A stretch of DNA of 64,000 nucleotides from Nonomuraea basaltis. GTDB taxonomy: Bacteria; Actinomycetota; Actinomycetes; Streptosporangiales; Streptosporangiaceae. The position numbers and the translations under genes are program-made. The notes beneath the pieces are model-generated. The model saw only the letters and a list, made by a program, of their open reading frames with translations, was not told the origin of the DNA and ran no database searches. Below, piece after piece: positions 16,427 through 23,533 of this stretch; within the stretch, counting starts at the first letter, position 1; the number at the start of each line of letters is the position of its first letter. The stretch spans positions 1 through 64,000 of the forward strand of contig NZ_VCJS01000040.1 of the NCBI RefSeq assembly GCF_005893125.1. The letters are read 5' to 3'.

Positions 16427-17506
16427 TCAGGTGAAGTCGAGACGGTTGAAGAGTGCGAACGGCCCGTTGAGGATCGCCTGCGCCAGTCGGTCGTTGTGCT
16501 CCTCGTAGAGTTTCTGGTAGCCGGCGCCGTGCCCGCCTTCGAGGTACGTATGGCGCGCGGCCTGCTCGTGGCCGAGCTGGCTGCCCATGCGGTAGGCCGC
16601 CTGGTTGGCCGCATCCTCCTCCGCACCCCGCTCCCGCATGTACTCGCCGATGTCCCCGCTTGACGGCTCCCAGCGGTCCTTGGCCATGTGAACCTGGCGG
16701 ACGAACTCCCCCGCGAGAGCCTCGGCACCCGCTGTGTCAGCGCTGCCGATGCGGATGACGTTGAGTCCCCGGTTGTAGTCGGACCAGGCCAGGTTCATCT
16801 CGCCCTGGTACAGGGTGGTGATCCCATGTTCCTTGGCGTAGGCGAGCGCCTCCCGGCCCTCGGCGGTCTGCTCCAATACTCTCTCGGCGTCCTTCTGCGC
16901 CTCCGGGTTGTGGACGAAGGGATCGAGGGTGAGAGCGTTGACCGCCACCAAAGCCGTCTGCATCCCCGGGACGATCATGGCGCGTGCGAGCAGACGCTTC
17001 GCGACCTGGAGTGACGCGACGGCGCCGGTTTGGATGTTCCGCTCCACCTGGCCAAGGGCGGTCCTGAGCGCCTGGCGGGTGCCCATGACGCGCGACCTGG
17101 CGAACAACGCCCCGAGCACCGGGCCCAGCCGGAAGCCTTGGATGAGGGCGACCAGCAGCGCGATGAGGCTCAGGACAACGACGAACTTCCACACGGTCCT
17201 GAGCACCACGAGTGCAGTGGTCCCGGTGCCGACCAGGGCGTTGGCCACGAACGCGTCGTCCATCCGCTCGGCCTCGACGCCGTAGGAATTTTCAAAGACG
17301 TACATGTCGTCGCCGGTGTTGCCTGCCGTCCGTACATGCGCGACGGCAGAATCGGCCTGCGACCGGCCGCCCTGAGAAGCGGACGCGAGATCCAGGAACG
17401 AGCCCGCCCCGTCGAGACGCGACGTCTCGTCCGACCGCGGCCAAGGGGCATCGGCCGCGACGAGGCTGTGCACCTGCTGGAGCGCAGAGGGTAGTTCCCA
17501 GCTCAT
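16427..17506 (-). CDS. Membrane protein with possible degenerate metallopeptidase domain, ESX-like set
   Basis: This 359-residue product has an N-terminal helical part (1-95) with a WXG-like feel, one strong membrane helix (WKFVVVLSLIALLVALIQGF, near 105-125), an amphipathic middle and a C-terminal domain from about 215. The C-terminal pattern, EFVRQVHMAKD followed by EYMRERGAEEDAANQAAYRMGSQLG, resembles secreted zincin-type peptidase families where HExxH is followed by an E-E-x-A-x-x-A helix. Here HExxH reads V-R-Q-V-H, so zinc binding would be lost. This relation is my inference and weak. It overlaps the upstream gene by four bases (ATGA). Confidence 0.6.
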   Translation of the reverse strand: MSWELPSALQQVHSLVAADAPWPRSDETSRLDGAGSFLDLASASQGGRSQADSAVAHVRTAGNTGDDMYVFENSYGVEAERMDDAFVANALVGTGTTALVVLRTVWKFVVVLSLIALLVALIQGFRLGPVLGALFARSRVMGTRQALRTALGQVERNIQTGAVASLQVAKRLLARAMIVPGMQTALVAVNALTLDPFVHNPEAQKDAERVLEQTAEGREALAYAKEHGITTLYQGEMNLAWSDYNRGLNVIRIGSADTAGAEALAGEFVRQVHMAKDRWEPSSGDIGEYMRERGAEEDAANQAAYRMGSQLGHEQAARHTYLEGGHGAGYQKLYEEHNDRLAQAILNGPFALFNRLDFT

Positions 17507-17844
17507 ATCCCCTCCAGGGGAGTGCGGATGCGGTCGGCCGATTCCACGTTGGCCTGTTCGGCGTGCGAATAGTTCCGCTCCGACAGGGTCGCTCCGGCCG
17601 CGTGGTCGCGCAGGCGCCTGGCGGTGGCGCCGAACGCGCCCCGCACCAGGTCGGTCAGCCCCGTGAACTCGACGTCGAACTGGGCGCCCGGCTGGTCGGG
17701 GCCGCCGGTCCCAGCCGCGCGGTCAGCGCGGTCCAGCGAGCCCAGCAAGGCACGTTCAAGACCGTCGGCGGTCTCCGACAGCCAAGCCGCCGAGACGAGC
17801 CGCGTGCCGTAGACAGCCTGGATCTCTCTGTCGGTGTCGTTCAT
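17503..17844 (-). CDS. Small helical WXG-like protein
   Basis: This 113-residue helical protein has no signal peptide; size and composition suit an EspC/WXG100-type partner, although no clean W-x-G turn is present. ATG 17844 is preceded directly by GGAG, which is closer than ideal. It lies between a YbaB-like gene (50 bases upstream) and the membrane protein it overlaps by four bases, the same YbaB plus small helical protein plus large protein arrangement seen in the main ESX locus. Confidence 0.6.
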   Translation of the reverse strand: MNDTDREIQAVYGTRLVSAAWLSETADGLERALLGSLDRADRAAGTGGPDQPGAQFDVEFTGLTDLVRGAFGATARRLRDHAAGATLSERNYSHAEQANVESADRIRTPLEGI

Positions 17845-17893
17845 CTCCGCACTACCACTCCGTACGCATACGGCCCTCCGGCCGGTCGCGCGC

Positions 17894-18271
17894 TCACGGC
17901 CGCGACTGCATCAGCCGGTCCAGCCTCAGGGTCAGTTCGTTCGCGACGACGAGTATCTCGTTCATGCTGCTGTGAGCGTCGGTCTTGATGTCCTGCAGCA
18001 GACTGTTCAGCTCGGGCGTCTCCTGCCGCAGGGCCTCGGGGATGGCCTGCGTGGCCCGGTCCTGTGCGGCGGTGCGGGCCTGCCCGAAGGCGTCCCTGAT
18101 CGCGGCGGCCAGCTCGTGCGAGGGCAGCCGCATCGCTCTCGGGTCGATCTCCAGCCCCACCATGTCGCTGGTGCCGTCGACCTCTACCTTGACCAGGCCC
18201 TTCGCCGCCACGGCCGTCTCCCGCATCTCGGCGAACCTGTCCAGAAAGTCAGGCGAATTCGGGACCGCCAT
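17894..18271 (-). CDS. YbaB/EbfC-like protein, third copy
   Basis: This 125-residue YbaB-type protein has an N-terminal helix, the strand pair LVKVEVDGTSDMVGLEIDP and helical remainder. ATG 18271 is preferred over GTG 18280 because AGGA then lies nine bases away rather than touching the start. It heads a three-gene minus-strand unit with the small helical protein and the membrane protein, repeating the gene types found at 6.5-8.1 kb. Confidence 0.7.
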   Translation of the reverse strand: MAVPNSPDFLDRFAEMRETAVAAKGLVKVEVDGTSDMVGLEIDPRAMRLPSHELAAAIRDAFGQARTAAQDRATQAIPEALRQETPELNSLLQDIKTDAHSSMNEILVVANELTLRLDRLMQSRP

Positions 18272-18443
18272 GCGCGACACTCCTACTTTCGGTCAAACTG
18301 CGGCATTTTCGGTTCAGGAAAATCCAAGCAGAAGGCGTGGGCCACCCCCTCCGGGTGATCATGAAGTTCGTCTACGGTTCATCGCCCGTTAGACCCATTG
18401 TCAGGATCTGGGTACCGGCCCAGCGCTGGAACGCCCGGCCGAA

Positions 18444-18467
18444 AGAGCCCGTGGCCGGGCGGGCTCT
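18444..18467. terminator. Hairpin in the gap downstream of 18527
   Basis: An 8-bp stem (AGAGCCCG / CGGGCTCT) with an 8-base loop lies 60 bases past the stop of the minus-strand gene ending at 18527. The rest of the 255-base gap (18272-18526) contains the ribosome binding site of the YbaB-like gene and nothing else I can identify. Confidence 0.45.
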
Positions 18468-18526
18468 ATGGTCGGAGCGTGGGGCGGTGCCGGCGAGTGC
18501 CTCGGGGCCGGTGAGTCGTTCGAGGT

Positions 18527-19393
18527 TCACACGGGCACCCTTACCTTGCCGATGCCCAGGGTGCTCGTCGCCGGCAGCATGCCCGACTCGAAGACCGCGC
18601 CCAGCAGCGGCCGGTTGAGCTGGGCCAGGCGTTCGGCCGCCGACTCTCCGAGGGCTCGCCACGGTTCGGCCGCCAGTTCGTCGGTGCGGCGCTCGACCTG
18701 GTCGCGCAGAGCCTGCCCGGCCTCGGTGGCCACTCCTTCGGCGTTGACGAGGCCGCGGCTCGCCAGCCGTTCCTGCGCGGCCGCCCATTCCTCGGAGTTC
18801 CAGCCCCGTCCGGCGAAGTTGGCGACCGGGGCGGCCCCGACGGAGGCGAAGGCGACCAGTGCCTCACAGGCGTCCAGGCCGGCGGTCTGCAAGGCGGTCA
18901 GGTGGCCGTCACCTCGATGCTCGCGCAGCACCGTGTACGCCTGCCACAGGGCGAGGTGCGGCTCATCGGGCCAGGGCAGGTCGAGATTGGCCGCGGCAAG
19001 CGGCCGGTGGGCGACCTCGATGCTCTCCGCGGCCCGGACGGCCAGCTCGGCCGCCTCCTTCAGATCACTCGCCGAGTCGCCGAGCAGCGTGCGAAGCGTA
19101 CGGTCCATCGCTCGCAGGCGGGCATCGAGCACCTGCTCCGGCGGCGCGGTTGCCCAGATGCCGGGCACGTAGTCGGCGATCATTGCCGGGCTGAAGCTGT
19201 AATAGGTGGCGGCGACCAGCCTCGGGCCGGCCGTGCCGAGCGGCGCCGTGCGCCAGGCGAAGTAGCTCGGCCAGCGCGACACGACGTCGTAGCCGAGTTT
19301 CGCCGCTTCCTCGAAGGCCTCGGGACTGAAGTAGACGGTCGCGTGCACCGGTTCGATCTGATGCCACATCTGCCGCGCGAGCGGTCCGAACAT
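18527..19393 (-). CDS. SCO6745-family protein
   Basis: This 288-residue protein has the opening typical of the uncharacterised actinobacterial SCO6745 family (LARQMWHQIEPVHATVYFSPEA) and its mixed helical body with a winged-helix-like end (LASRGLVNAEGVATEAGQALRDQVERRTDELA). That C-terminal part looks like a MarR/transcription-factor style wing, but no biochemical role is established. ATG 19393 is preferred to GTG 19408 because GAGG lies nine bases before it. It is divergent from the CGNR zinc-finger gene with only 29 bases between, so the two must share promoter DNA (TATATAGG at 19413-19420). Confidence 0.8.
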   Translation of the reverse strand: MFGPLARQMWHQIEPVHATVYFSPEAFEEAAKLGYDVVSRWPSYFAWRTAPLGTAGPRLVAATYYSFSPAMIADYVPGIWATAPPEQVLDARLRAMDRTLRTLLGDSASDLKEAAELAVRAAESIEVAHRPLAAANLDLPWPDEPHLALWQAYTVLREHRGDGHLTALQTAGLDACEALVAFASVGAAPVANFAGRGWNSEEWAAAQERLASRGLVNAEGVATEAGQALRDQVERRTDELAAEPWRALGESAAERLAQLNRPLLGAVFESGMLPATSTLGIGKVRVPV

Positions 19394-19422
19394 CGCCACA
19401 CACCTCACTGTCTATATAGGCT

Positions 19423-20040
19423 ATGCAAGTGACGATAGATCCATGGCGCATCACTGGTCAACCCGAAATAGATAGTTATGTCGGGAGATGGGTAGAGCTG
19501 GCGGTCCTCCTGGTGAACTGCCTCTCCGTCACCACGGCACATGGCCGGACCGTCACGCCGCCGCAATCCGGCGATGAACGGCTCGCCGCGATCACCGCCC
19601 GGTTGGCCGAAGCCGGGCGCCCGCCCAGCACGCTCACCACCACCGACGCCGACCGGCTGGCGGAGATCGCCGCGCAGCTACTGCCGGTCTTCGGCGCGGG
19701 CGACGGCATCCTCACCGCCGCGGCGCAGCTCAACGATCTCCTGGTACGCCACAAGGCCGTCCCCAACCTGCACGGTCATCCGGGCCGGCCCCCCGTGCTC
19801 GCCTTCCACCGAGCCGATGCGAGCCTGGTGGACGCGTGGGCCGCGGACGTGGGCACGGCGCTGGCCATGGTCATCGGCGTCGGCCAGTCCGTCCGCCTCG
19901 GCGCCTGCCAGGCCGGCAACTGTTCGCTGGTGTTCTTCGACACCACACGCAATGCCTCCCGCCGCTTCTGCGACCTGTCCTGCCAGAACCGCGCCAAGGC
20001 CAGCGCCTATCGGGCCAGACGGCGAGCCGGGGGCCTCTGA
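19423..20040 (+). CDS. ABATE/CGNR zinc-finger domain protein, putative regulator
   Basis: This 205-residue protein has an N-terminal stress-regulated ABATE-type domain (residues 1-150) and a C-terminal treble-clef zinc finger CQAGNC...RRFCDLSCQNR, where the family's CGNR is C-Q-N-R, followed by a basic YRARRRA tail. The family is thought to comprise DNA-binding regulators of stress genes. Start ATG 19423 has no Shine-Dalgarno sequence; GTG 19429, eight bases after TATAGG, is an alternative leaderless start. It is divergent from the SCO6745-like gene. Confidence 0.85.
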   Translation: MQVTIDPWRITGQPEIDSYVGRWVELAVLLVNCLSVTTAHGRTVTPPQSGDERLAAITARLAEAGRPPSTLTTTDADRLAEIAAQLLPVFGAGDGILTAAAQLNDLLVRHKAVPNLHGHPGRPPVLAFHRADASLVDAWAADVGTALAMVIGVGQSVRLGACQAGNCSLVFFDTTRNASRRFCDLSCQNRAKASAYRARRRAGGL

Positions 20041-20123
20041 CACGCACGCCGGAACCGTCGTGGTCTCCGTGGTAGCCCTCGCCTCGGCGGCAGGTGTGCT
20101 CATGCGCGGGGAGATGCTGTTGA

Positions 20124-20573
20124 TCATGCCGACGCCTCCTGCTTCTCGGATATCCCCGGCATCTGCTGTCCCGGGTCGGTGCCGACCTCGACGGGGACCG
20201 TGCGGGTGAGCATGTGTGCCCGGCGCATCCGCCCGTCGGGCGTGAACTGCCCGAAGAAGTACACCTCGATGGCAAGGTCTCGTTTGCGGTTCTGTACGTG
20301 AAGGGTGTACCGGGCGGCGATCCGGTCTCCGCTCGCCAGTGCTTCGTGCACCTCCATACGGCTATTGGGACGGTTCTTGCGCACCGGGCGGGTGTGTGCA
20401 ATGAGCTTGTCCCGGTCTATCCGGATTCCGTCGGCGATTTGGACGATGTCCGGCGTGTGATAGCGATCGACGATCAGCGCCGCATCCTCGTCGCTGCGCA
20501 GGAGCTCGTCGGTGAAGGAGGTGAAGAAGTCGGCGATGAACTGCTTCGGGTCGGCGTCGTTGAGTGAGCTCAT
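20124..20573 (-). CDS. SnoaL-like / NTF2-fold protein
   Basis: This 149-residue cone-shaped alpha+beta barrel protein of the nuclear-transport-factor-2 superfamily begins with the helix FIADFFTSFTDELLR, continues with VDRYHTPDIVQIADGIRIDRDKL, and has strands SRMEVHEALASGDRIAARYTLHV and LAIEVYFFGQFTPDGRMRRAH. Such domains bind small hydrophobic ligands or act as isomerases/hydrolases; the ligand is unknown. ATG 20573 is chosen; the longer frame to 20783 runs antisense into the TetR gene. It is divergently transcribed from that TetR gene, with an inverted repeat between, so it is the likely regulated target. Confidence 0.85.
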   Translation of the reverse strand: MSSLNDADPKQFIADFFTSFTDELLRSDEDAALIVDRYHTPDIVQIADGIRIDRDKLIAHTRPVRKNRPNSRMEVHEALASGDRIAARYTLHVQNRKRDLAIEVYFFGQFTPDGRMRRAHMLTRTVPVEVGTDPGQQMPGISEKQEASA

Positions 20574-20605
20574 GGTGTCCCGTCGCGCTGCGATGTTTAC
20601 GTACG

Positions 20606-20628
20606 ATCTCTTACGGGCTGTAAGATAT
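20606..20628. promoter_or_regulatory. Candidate TetR operator in divergent promoter
   Basis: The inverted repeat TCTTAC-GGGCT-GTAAGA (20609-20625), extended by AT at both ends, lies between the SnoaL-like gene (-) and the TetR gene (+), where an autoregulating TetR would bind. A further GTAAGAG half-site is at 20656, next to the TetR start. Confidence 0.65.
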
Positions 20629-20661
20629 GCACCGCCCGACAACTTTGGCAAGGTGTAAGAG

Positions 20662-21249
20662 ATGAGTTCGTCCCAGGCCCGGAATCGCCGTGCCGACGCC
20701 CAACGCAGCAGGGCCTCCATCCTGGACGCGGCGGTCCAGCTCCTGAACGCCCGACCCGACGCCAGCGTCGAAGCCATCGCCACCGCCGCAGGCGTGACCC
20801 GCCAGACCGTCTACGCCCATTTCCCCTCGCGGGAGCAACTGCTGGCGGCCGTCCTCGACCGGATCACCGAGGAAGCCGTCGCCGCGATGGACGCCGTCGA
20901 CCTTGACACTGGACCGGCCGCGGACGCGCTGCTGCGACTGCTCGATGCCGGCGACCGGACGGCCGGGCGATACCCCGTGCTGCTCCAGAAGATCAGCTCG
21001 CTGCCGGTGAGCCCGCAGGCCGACGAGGAACGCCACGCGCCGGTCGCCGACCGGCTGAAGCGGGTGATTCAGCGCGGTCAGGCGACCCGAGAATTCGACG
21101 ACCTGCTCCCGCCCGACTGGCTGGTAGCCGTCACCGTCAAACTAGGCCACACCGCAAGTGAGGAGGTCGACGCCGGCCGGATGTCCAGGGAGCAGGCGGC
21201 GCAAGCACTCCACACCAGCCTGCTCCGCGTATTCGGCGCGACGACGTAG
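20662..21249 (+). CDS. TetR/AcrR-family transcriptional regulator
   Basis: This 195-residue dimeric repressor has an N-terminal helix-turn-helix ASILDAAVQLLNARPDASVEAIATAAGVTRQTVYAHFPSREQLL at residues 18-62. The C-terminal ligand domain is unassigned. ATG 20662 follows AAGGTGTAAGAG. It is divergent from the SnoaL-like gene over 88 bases containing a palindrome, so it probably controls itself and that neighbour. The inducer cannot be inferred. Confidence 0.9.
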   Translation: MSSSQARNRRADAQRSRASILDAAVQLLNARPDASVEAIATAAGVTRQTVYAHFPSREQLLAAVLDRITEEAVAAMDAVDLDTGPAADALLRLLDAGDRTAGRYPVLLQKISSLPVSPQADEERHAPVADRLKRVIQRGQATREFDDLLPPDWLVAVTVKLGHTASEEVDAGRMSREQAAQALHTSLLRVFGATT

Positions 21250-21284
21250 GGCCGTGCGTAAGAACCGCTGAACGCACGCCTGCG

Positions 21285-21290
21285 TAAGAT
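21285..21290 (+). promoter_or_regulatory. Candidate -10 element for a leaderless GNAT mRNA
   Basis: TAAGAT matches the TANNNT -10 pattern and ends seven bases upstream of ATG 21298, so transcription would start at or beside the start codon. No clear -35 box is visible. Confidence 0.4.
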
Positions 21291-21297
21291 CACATGA

Positions 21298-21837
21298 ATG
21301 TCTGCTGCGTCCTACCTCGCCGAGGGGTCTCATGTCGCCCTCCGGCGGATCTCTCGCCGGGACCGGACCGAATTCGTCACCCTGAACAGGGAGAGCGCGG
21401 AGCTGCTCAGCCCGTGGATGCCAGGGAAGTCCATCACCACCCCGGAAGCCTTCGACGCGTACGTCGAGCGGTTCGACGGGCCGGCGCACGAGGGGTTCGT
21501 CATCTGCCGCCTCGACACCGGCGCGATCGCCGGGCGGGCCAACATCAACAACATCGTCCGGGGCACCCACCAGGCCGGGACCCTCGGCTACTGCGCCTAC
21601 GCGTCCACGACCGGACGCGGCTACATGACCGAAGGGCTGCGGCTGCTCGTCCAGTACGCCTTCGGCGAGCTGCGGCTGCACCGCCTGGAAGCGAACATCC
21701 AGCCGGCCAACGCCCCGTCCCTGAACCTGATCAAGCGGGTCGGGTTCCAGCGCGAGGGTTATTCGCCGAACTTCCAGTTCATCAACGGCGCGTGGAGGGA
21801 CCACGAGCGCTGGGCCATCACGGTCGAAATGGTATGA
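21298..21837 (+). CDS. GNAT N-acetyltransferase, RimJ/RimL-like
   Basis: This 179-residue GCN5-related acetyltransferase has the core order VALRRISRRDR, GYCAYASTTGRGYMTEGLRLL (acetyl-CoA pyrophosphate loop), RLEANIQPANAPSLNLIKRVGFQREG and a final strand. The pattern is that of RimJ/RimL-type ribosomal-protein N-acetyltransferases, though many relatives modify other amines. There is no Shine-Dalgarno sequence; TAAGAT ends seven bases before ATG 21298, the geometry of a leaderless actinobacterial transcript. Confidence 0.9.
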   Translation: MSAASYLAEGSHVALRRISRRDRTEFVTLNRESAELLSPWMPGKSITTPEAFDAYVERFDGPAHEGFVICRLDTGAIAGRANINNIVRGTHQAGTLGYCAYASTTGRGYMTEGLRLLVQYAFGELRLHRLEANIQPANAPSLNLIKRVGFQREGYSPNFQFINGAWRDHERWAITVEMV

Positions 21838-21901
21838 AGGGGCGGCGCATGGACCAGTCTCAGCACTGCGGCGGCGTACCCGGCCGTGGCACGATCGGTT
21901 C

Positions 21902-22483
21902 GTGACTTTCGCACCCCCGCCGGAGACCGCCGCCTGGCGGCACCTCCACGCGCGCACGGGCTTCGAGGTCGTCTACTTCCGCCCGCTGGACGACGGCCAT
22001 CGCATCGAGGGCTGCACGACAGCCGTCGAGGACGGCCTGACCTGGGTCGTCGGCTACACCATCGACGTGGACCACGCCTGGGCCACGCGCCGCGCCCAGA
22101 TCACGGGCCGATCGGCGGACGGGTCCCGGCACACCACCCTGGAGGGCGACGGGGACGGCCGCTGGCGGATCGACGGCGCACCCGCTCCCCACCTGGACGG
22201 CTGCCTGGACGTGGACTTGGAGTCGTCGGCGATGACCAACGCGTTCCCCGTGCACCGGCTCCGCCTGTCCGTGGGCGCCGGATCCGACGCCCCGGCCGCG
22301 TACGTGCGCGCGGTCGGCCTGTCCGTCGAGCGTCTCGAGCAGCACTACGTCCGGGTCGCCGACGAAGGCCCCGGCCAGCGCTACGACTACGCCTCGCCGG
22401 CCTTCGGAACCGAGTGCCTGCTGGTCTTCGACGAGTCAGGCCTCGTCCTGGACTATCCCGGCCTGGCCGTGCGGGTCCAGTGA
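21902..22483 (+). CDS. Putative glycolipid-binding domain protein
   Basis: This 193-residue beta-rich protein matches the putative glycolipid-binding family (PF06475): the opening AAWRHLHARTGFEVVYF, YTIDVDHAWATRRAQITG, the central WRIDGAPAPHLDGCLDVDLESSAMTNAFPVHRL, and the C-terminal RYDYASPAFGTECLLVFDESGLVLDYPGLAVRV are all family hallmarks. It has no signal peptide or membrane helix. The physiological ligand is unknown. GTG 21902 is the start. It is convergent with the LacI gene that follows. Confidence 0.88.
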   Translation: MTFAPPPETAAWRHLHARTGFEVVYFRPLDDGHRIEGCTTAVEDGLTWVVGYTIDVDHAWATRRAQITGRSADGSRHTTLEGDGDGRWRIDGAPAPHLDGCLDVDLESSAMTNAFPVHRLRLSVGAGSDAPAAYVRAVGLSVERLEQHYVRVADEGPGQRYDYASPAFGTECLLVFDESGLVLDYPGLAVRVQ

Positions 22484-22528
22484 GTTCCGGGTGGCCAGGT
22501 CGAACGTGGTCACCAACGGGTGCTCGCC

Positions 22529-23533
22529 TCAGGTGCTGGCGCGGACGGCCAGGAGCGGGGCGAGGAGGGTGGAGTCGGGGACCGCGCGGCCTTCCAGCTT
22601 GTCCATGACCAGGCGGACCGCCTCCCTGCCGACCTCCTCGGCCGGGATCAGCACCGAGGTCAGCGGCGGGCTGGCCCGCTCGGCCACGTCGTCGGGGCAG
22701 ATCGCCACCACGGCCACGTCGTGCGGCACCCGCCGCTCCAGCTGGCGCAGCGCCGCCAGCACGTGGCCGACCGCGGCCTCGTTGTGCACGACCAGGCCGG
22801 ACAGTCCCGGGTGGTCGAGAAGCAGGTCGCGGACGGTCTCGTACACCTCGTCGAACGTCTCCTCGCAGGGCAGCGCCACGCCCTTGAGCCCGTGGGAGTC
22901 CACCGCCGCCTCGAAGCCCTCGCGGGTGCGGGTGGCGAAGCCGGTGCCCCGGTCGTACACCACGGACGGGGCCCCGAGCAGGGCGATCTCCTCGTGCCCG
23001 CGCTCGGCCAGGTGCTCCACGCAGCGCGTCCCGGCGGCGGCGAAGTCGAGGTCGACGCAGGTCAGACCGGCCGGCTCGGCCGGGAAGCCGATGAGGACGC
23101 TCGGCTCGGGCAGCTCGCGCAGCAGCGGCACCCTGCGGTCGTCCAGCTCCACGTCCATCAGGACCAGGGCGTCCACCAGCGCGCTCGCCGCCACCCGGCG
23201 GATTCCGGCGGTGCCCTCGTCGGCGGTCAGCAGCAGCACGTCGTGGTCGAAGCGGCGGGCGGCCGTGACGACGGCGCTGGCGAAGCGCATCAGCACGGGC
23301 ACGTGCATGCCCGCCCGCAGCGGCAGCACCAGCGCGATCACGTTGGAGCGCTTGCTGGCCAGGGCCCGGGCGCCCGCGTTGGGGTGGTAGCCGAGCGCGG
23401 TGATGCTGTCGAGCACCCGTCGCCTGGTGTCGGCCGAGATCGTCCGCTTGCCGCTGAGCACGTACGAGACCGTGCTGACGGCCACGCCCGCGTGCTTGGC
23501 GACCTCCGAGATCGTGACCGTGCGCCGGCTCAA
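22529..23533 (-). CDS. LacI-family transcriptional repressor of the GH3 operon
   Basis: This 334-residue LacI/GalR regulator has an N-terminal helix-turn-helix TISEVAKHAGVAVSTVSYVLSGKR, the hinge helix NAGARALASKRS, and a periplasmic-binding-protein-like effector domain (VIALVLPLRAG, LVHNEAAVGHVLAAL, IPAEEVGREAVRLV). The start is TTG 23533, with GGAG seven bases upstream; TTGA overlaps the stop of the GH3 gene, so its translation is coupled to the enzyme. The frame stays open far upstream, but that part is antisense-like shadow of the GH3 gene. The perfect palindrome at 26316-26331 before the GH3 start is the natural operator; the inducer is probably a beta-glucoside. Confidence 0.9.
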   Translation of the reverse strand: MSRRTVTISEVAKHAGVAVSTVSYVLSGKRTISADTRRRVLDSITALGYHPNAGARALASKRSNVIALVLPLRAGMHVPVLMRFASAVVTAARRFDHDVLLLTADEGTAGIRRVAASALVDALVLMDVELDDRRVPLLRELPEPSVLIGFPAEPAGLTCVDLDFAAAGTRCVEHLAERGHEEIALLGAPSVVYDRGTGFATRTREGFEAAVDSHGLKGVALPCEETFDEVYETVRDLLLDHPGLSGLVVHNEAAVGHVLAALRQLERRVPHDVAVVAICPDDVAERASPPLTSVLIPAEEVGREAVRLVMDKLEGRAVPDSTLLAPLLAVRAST

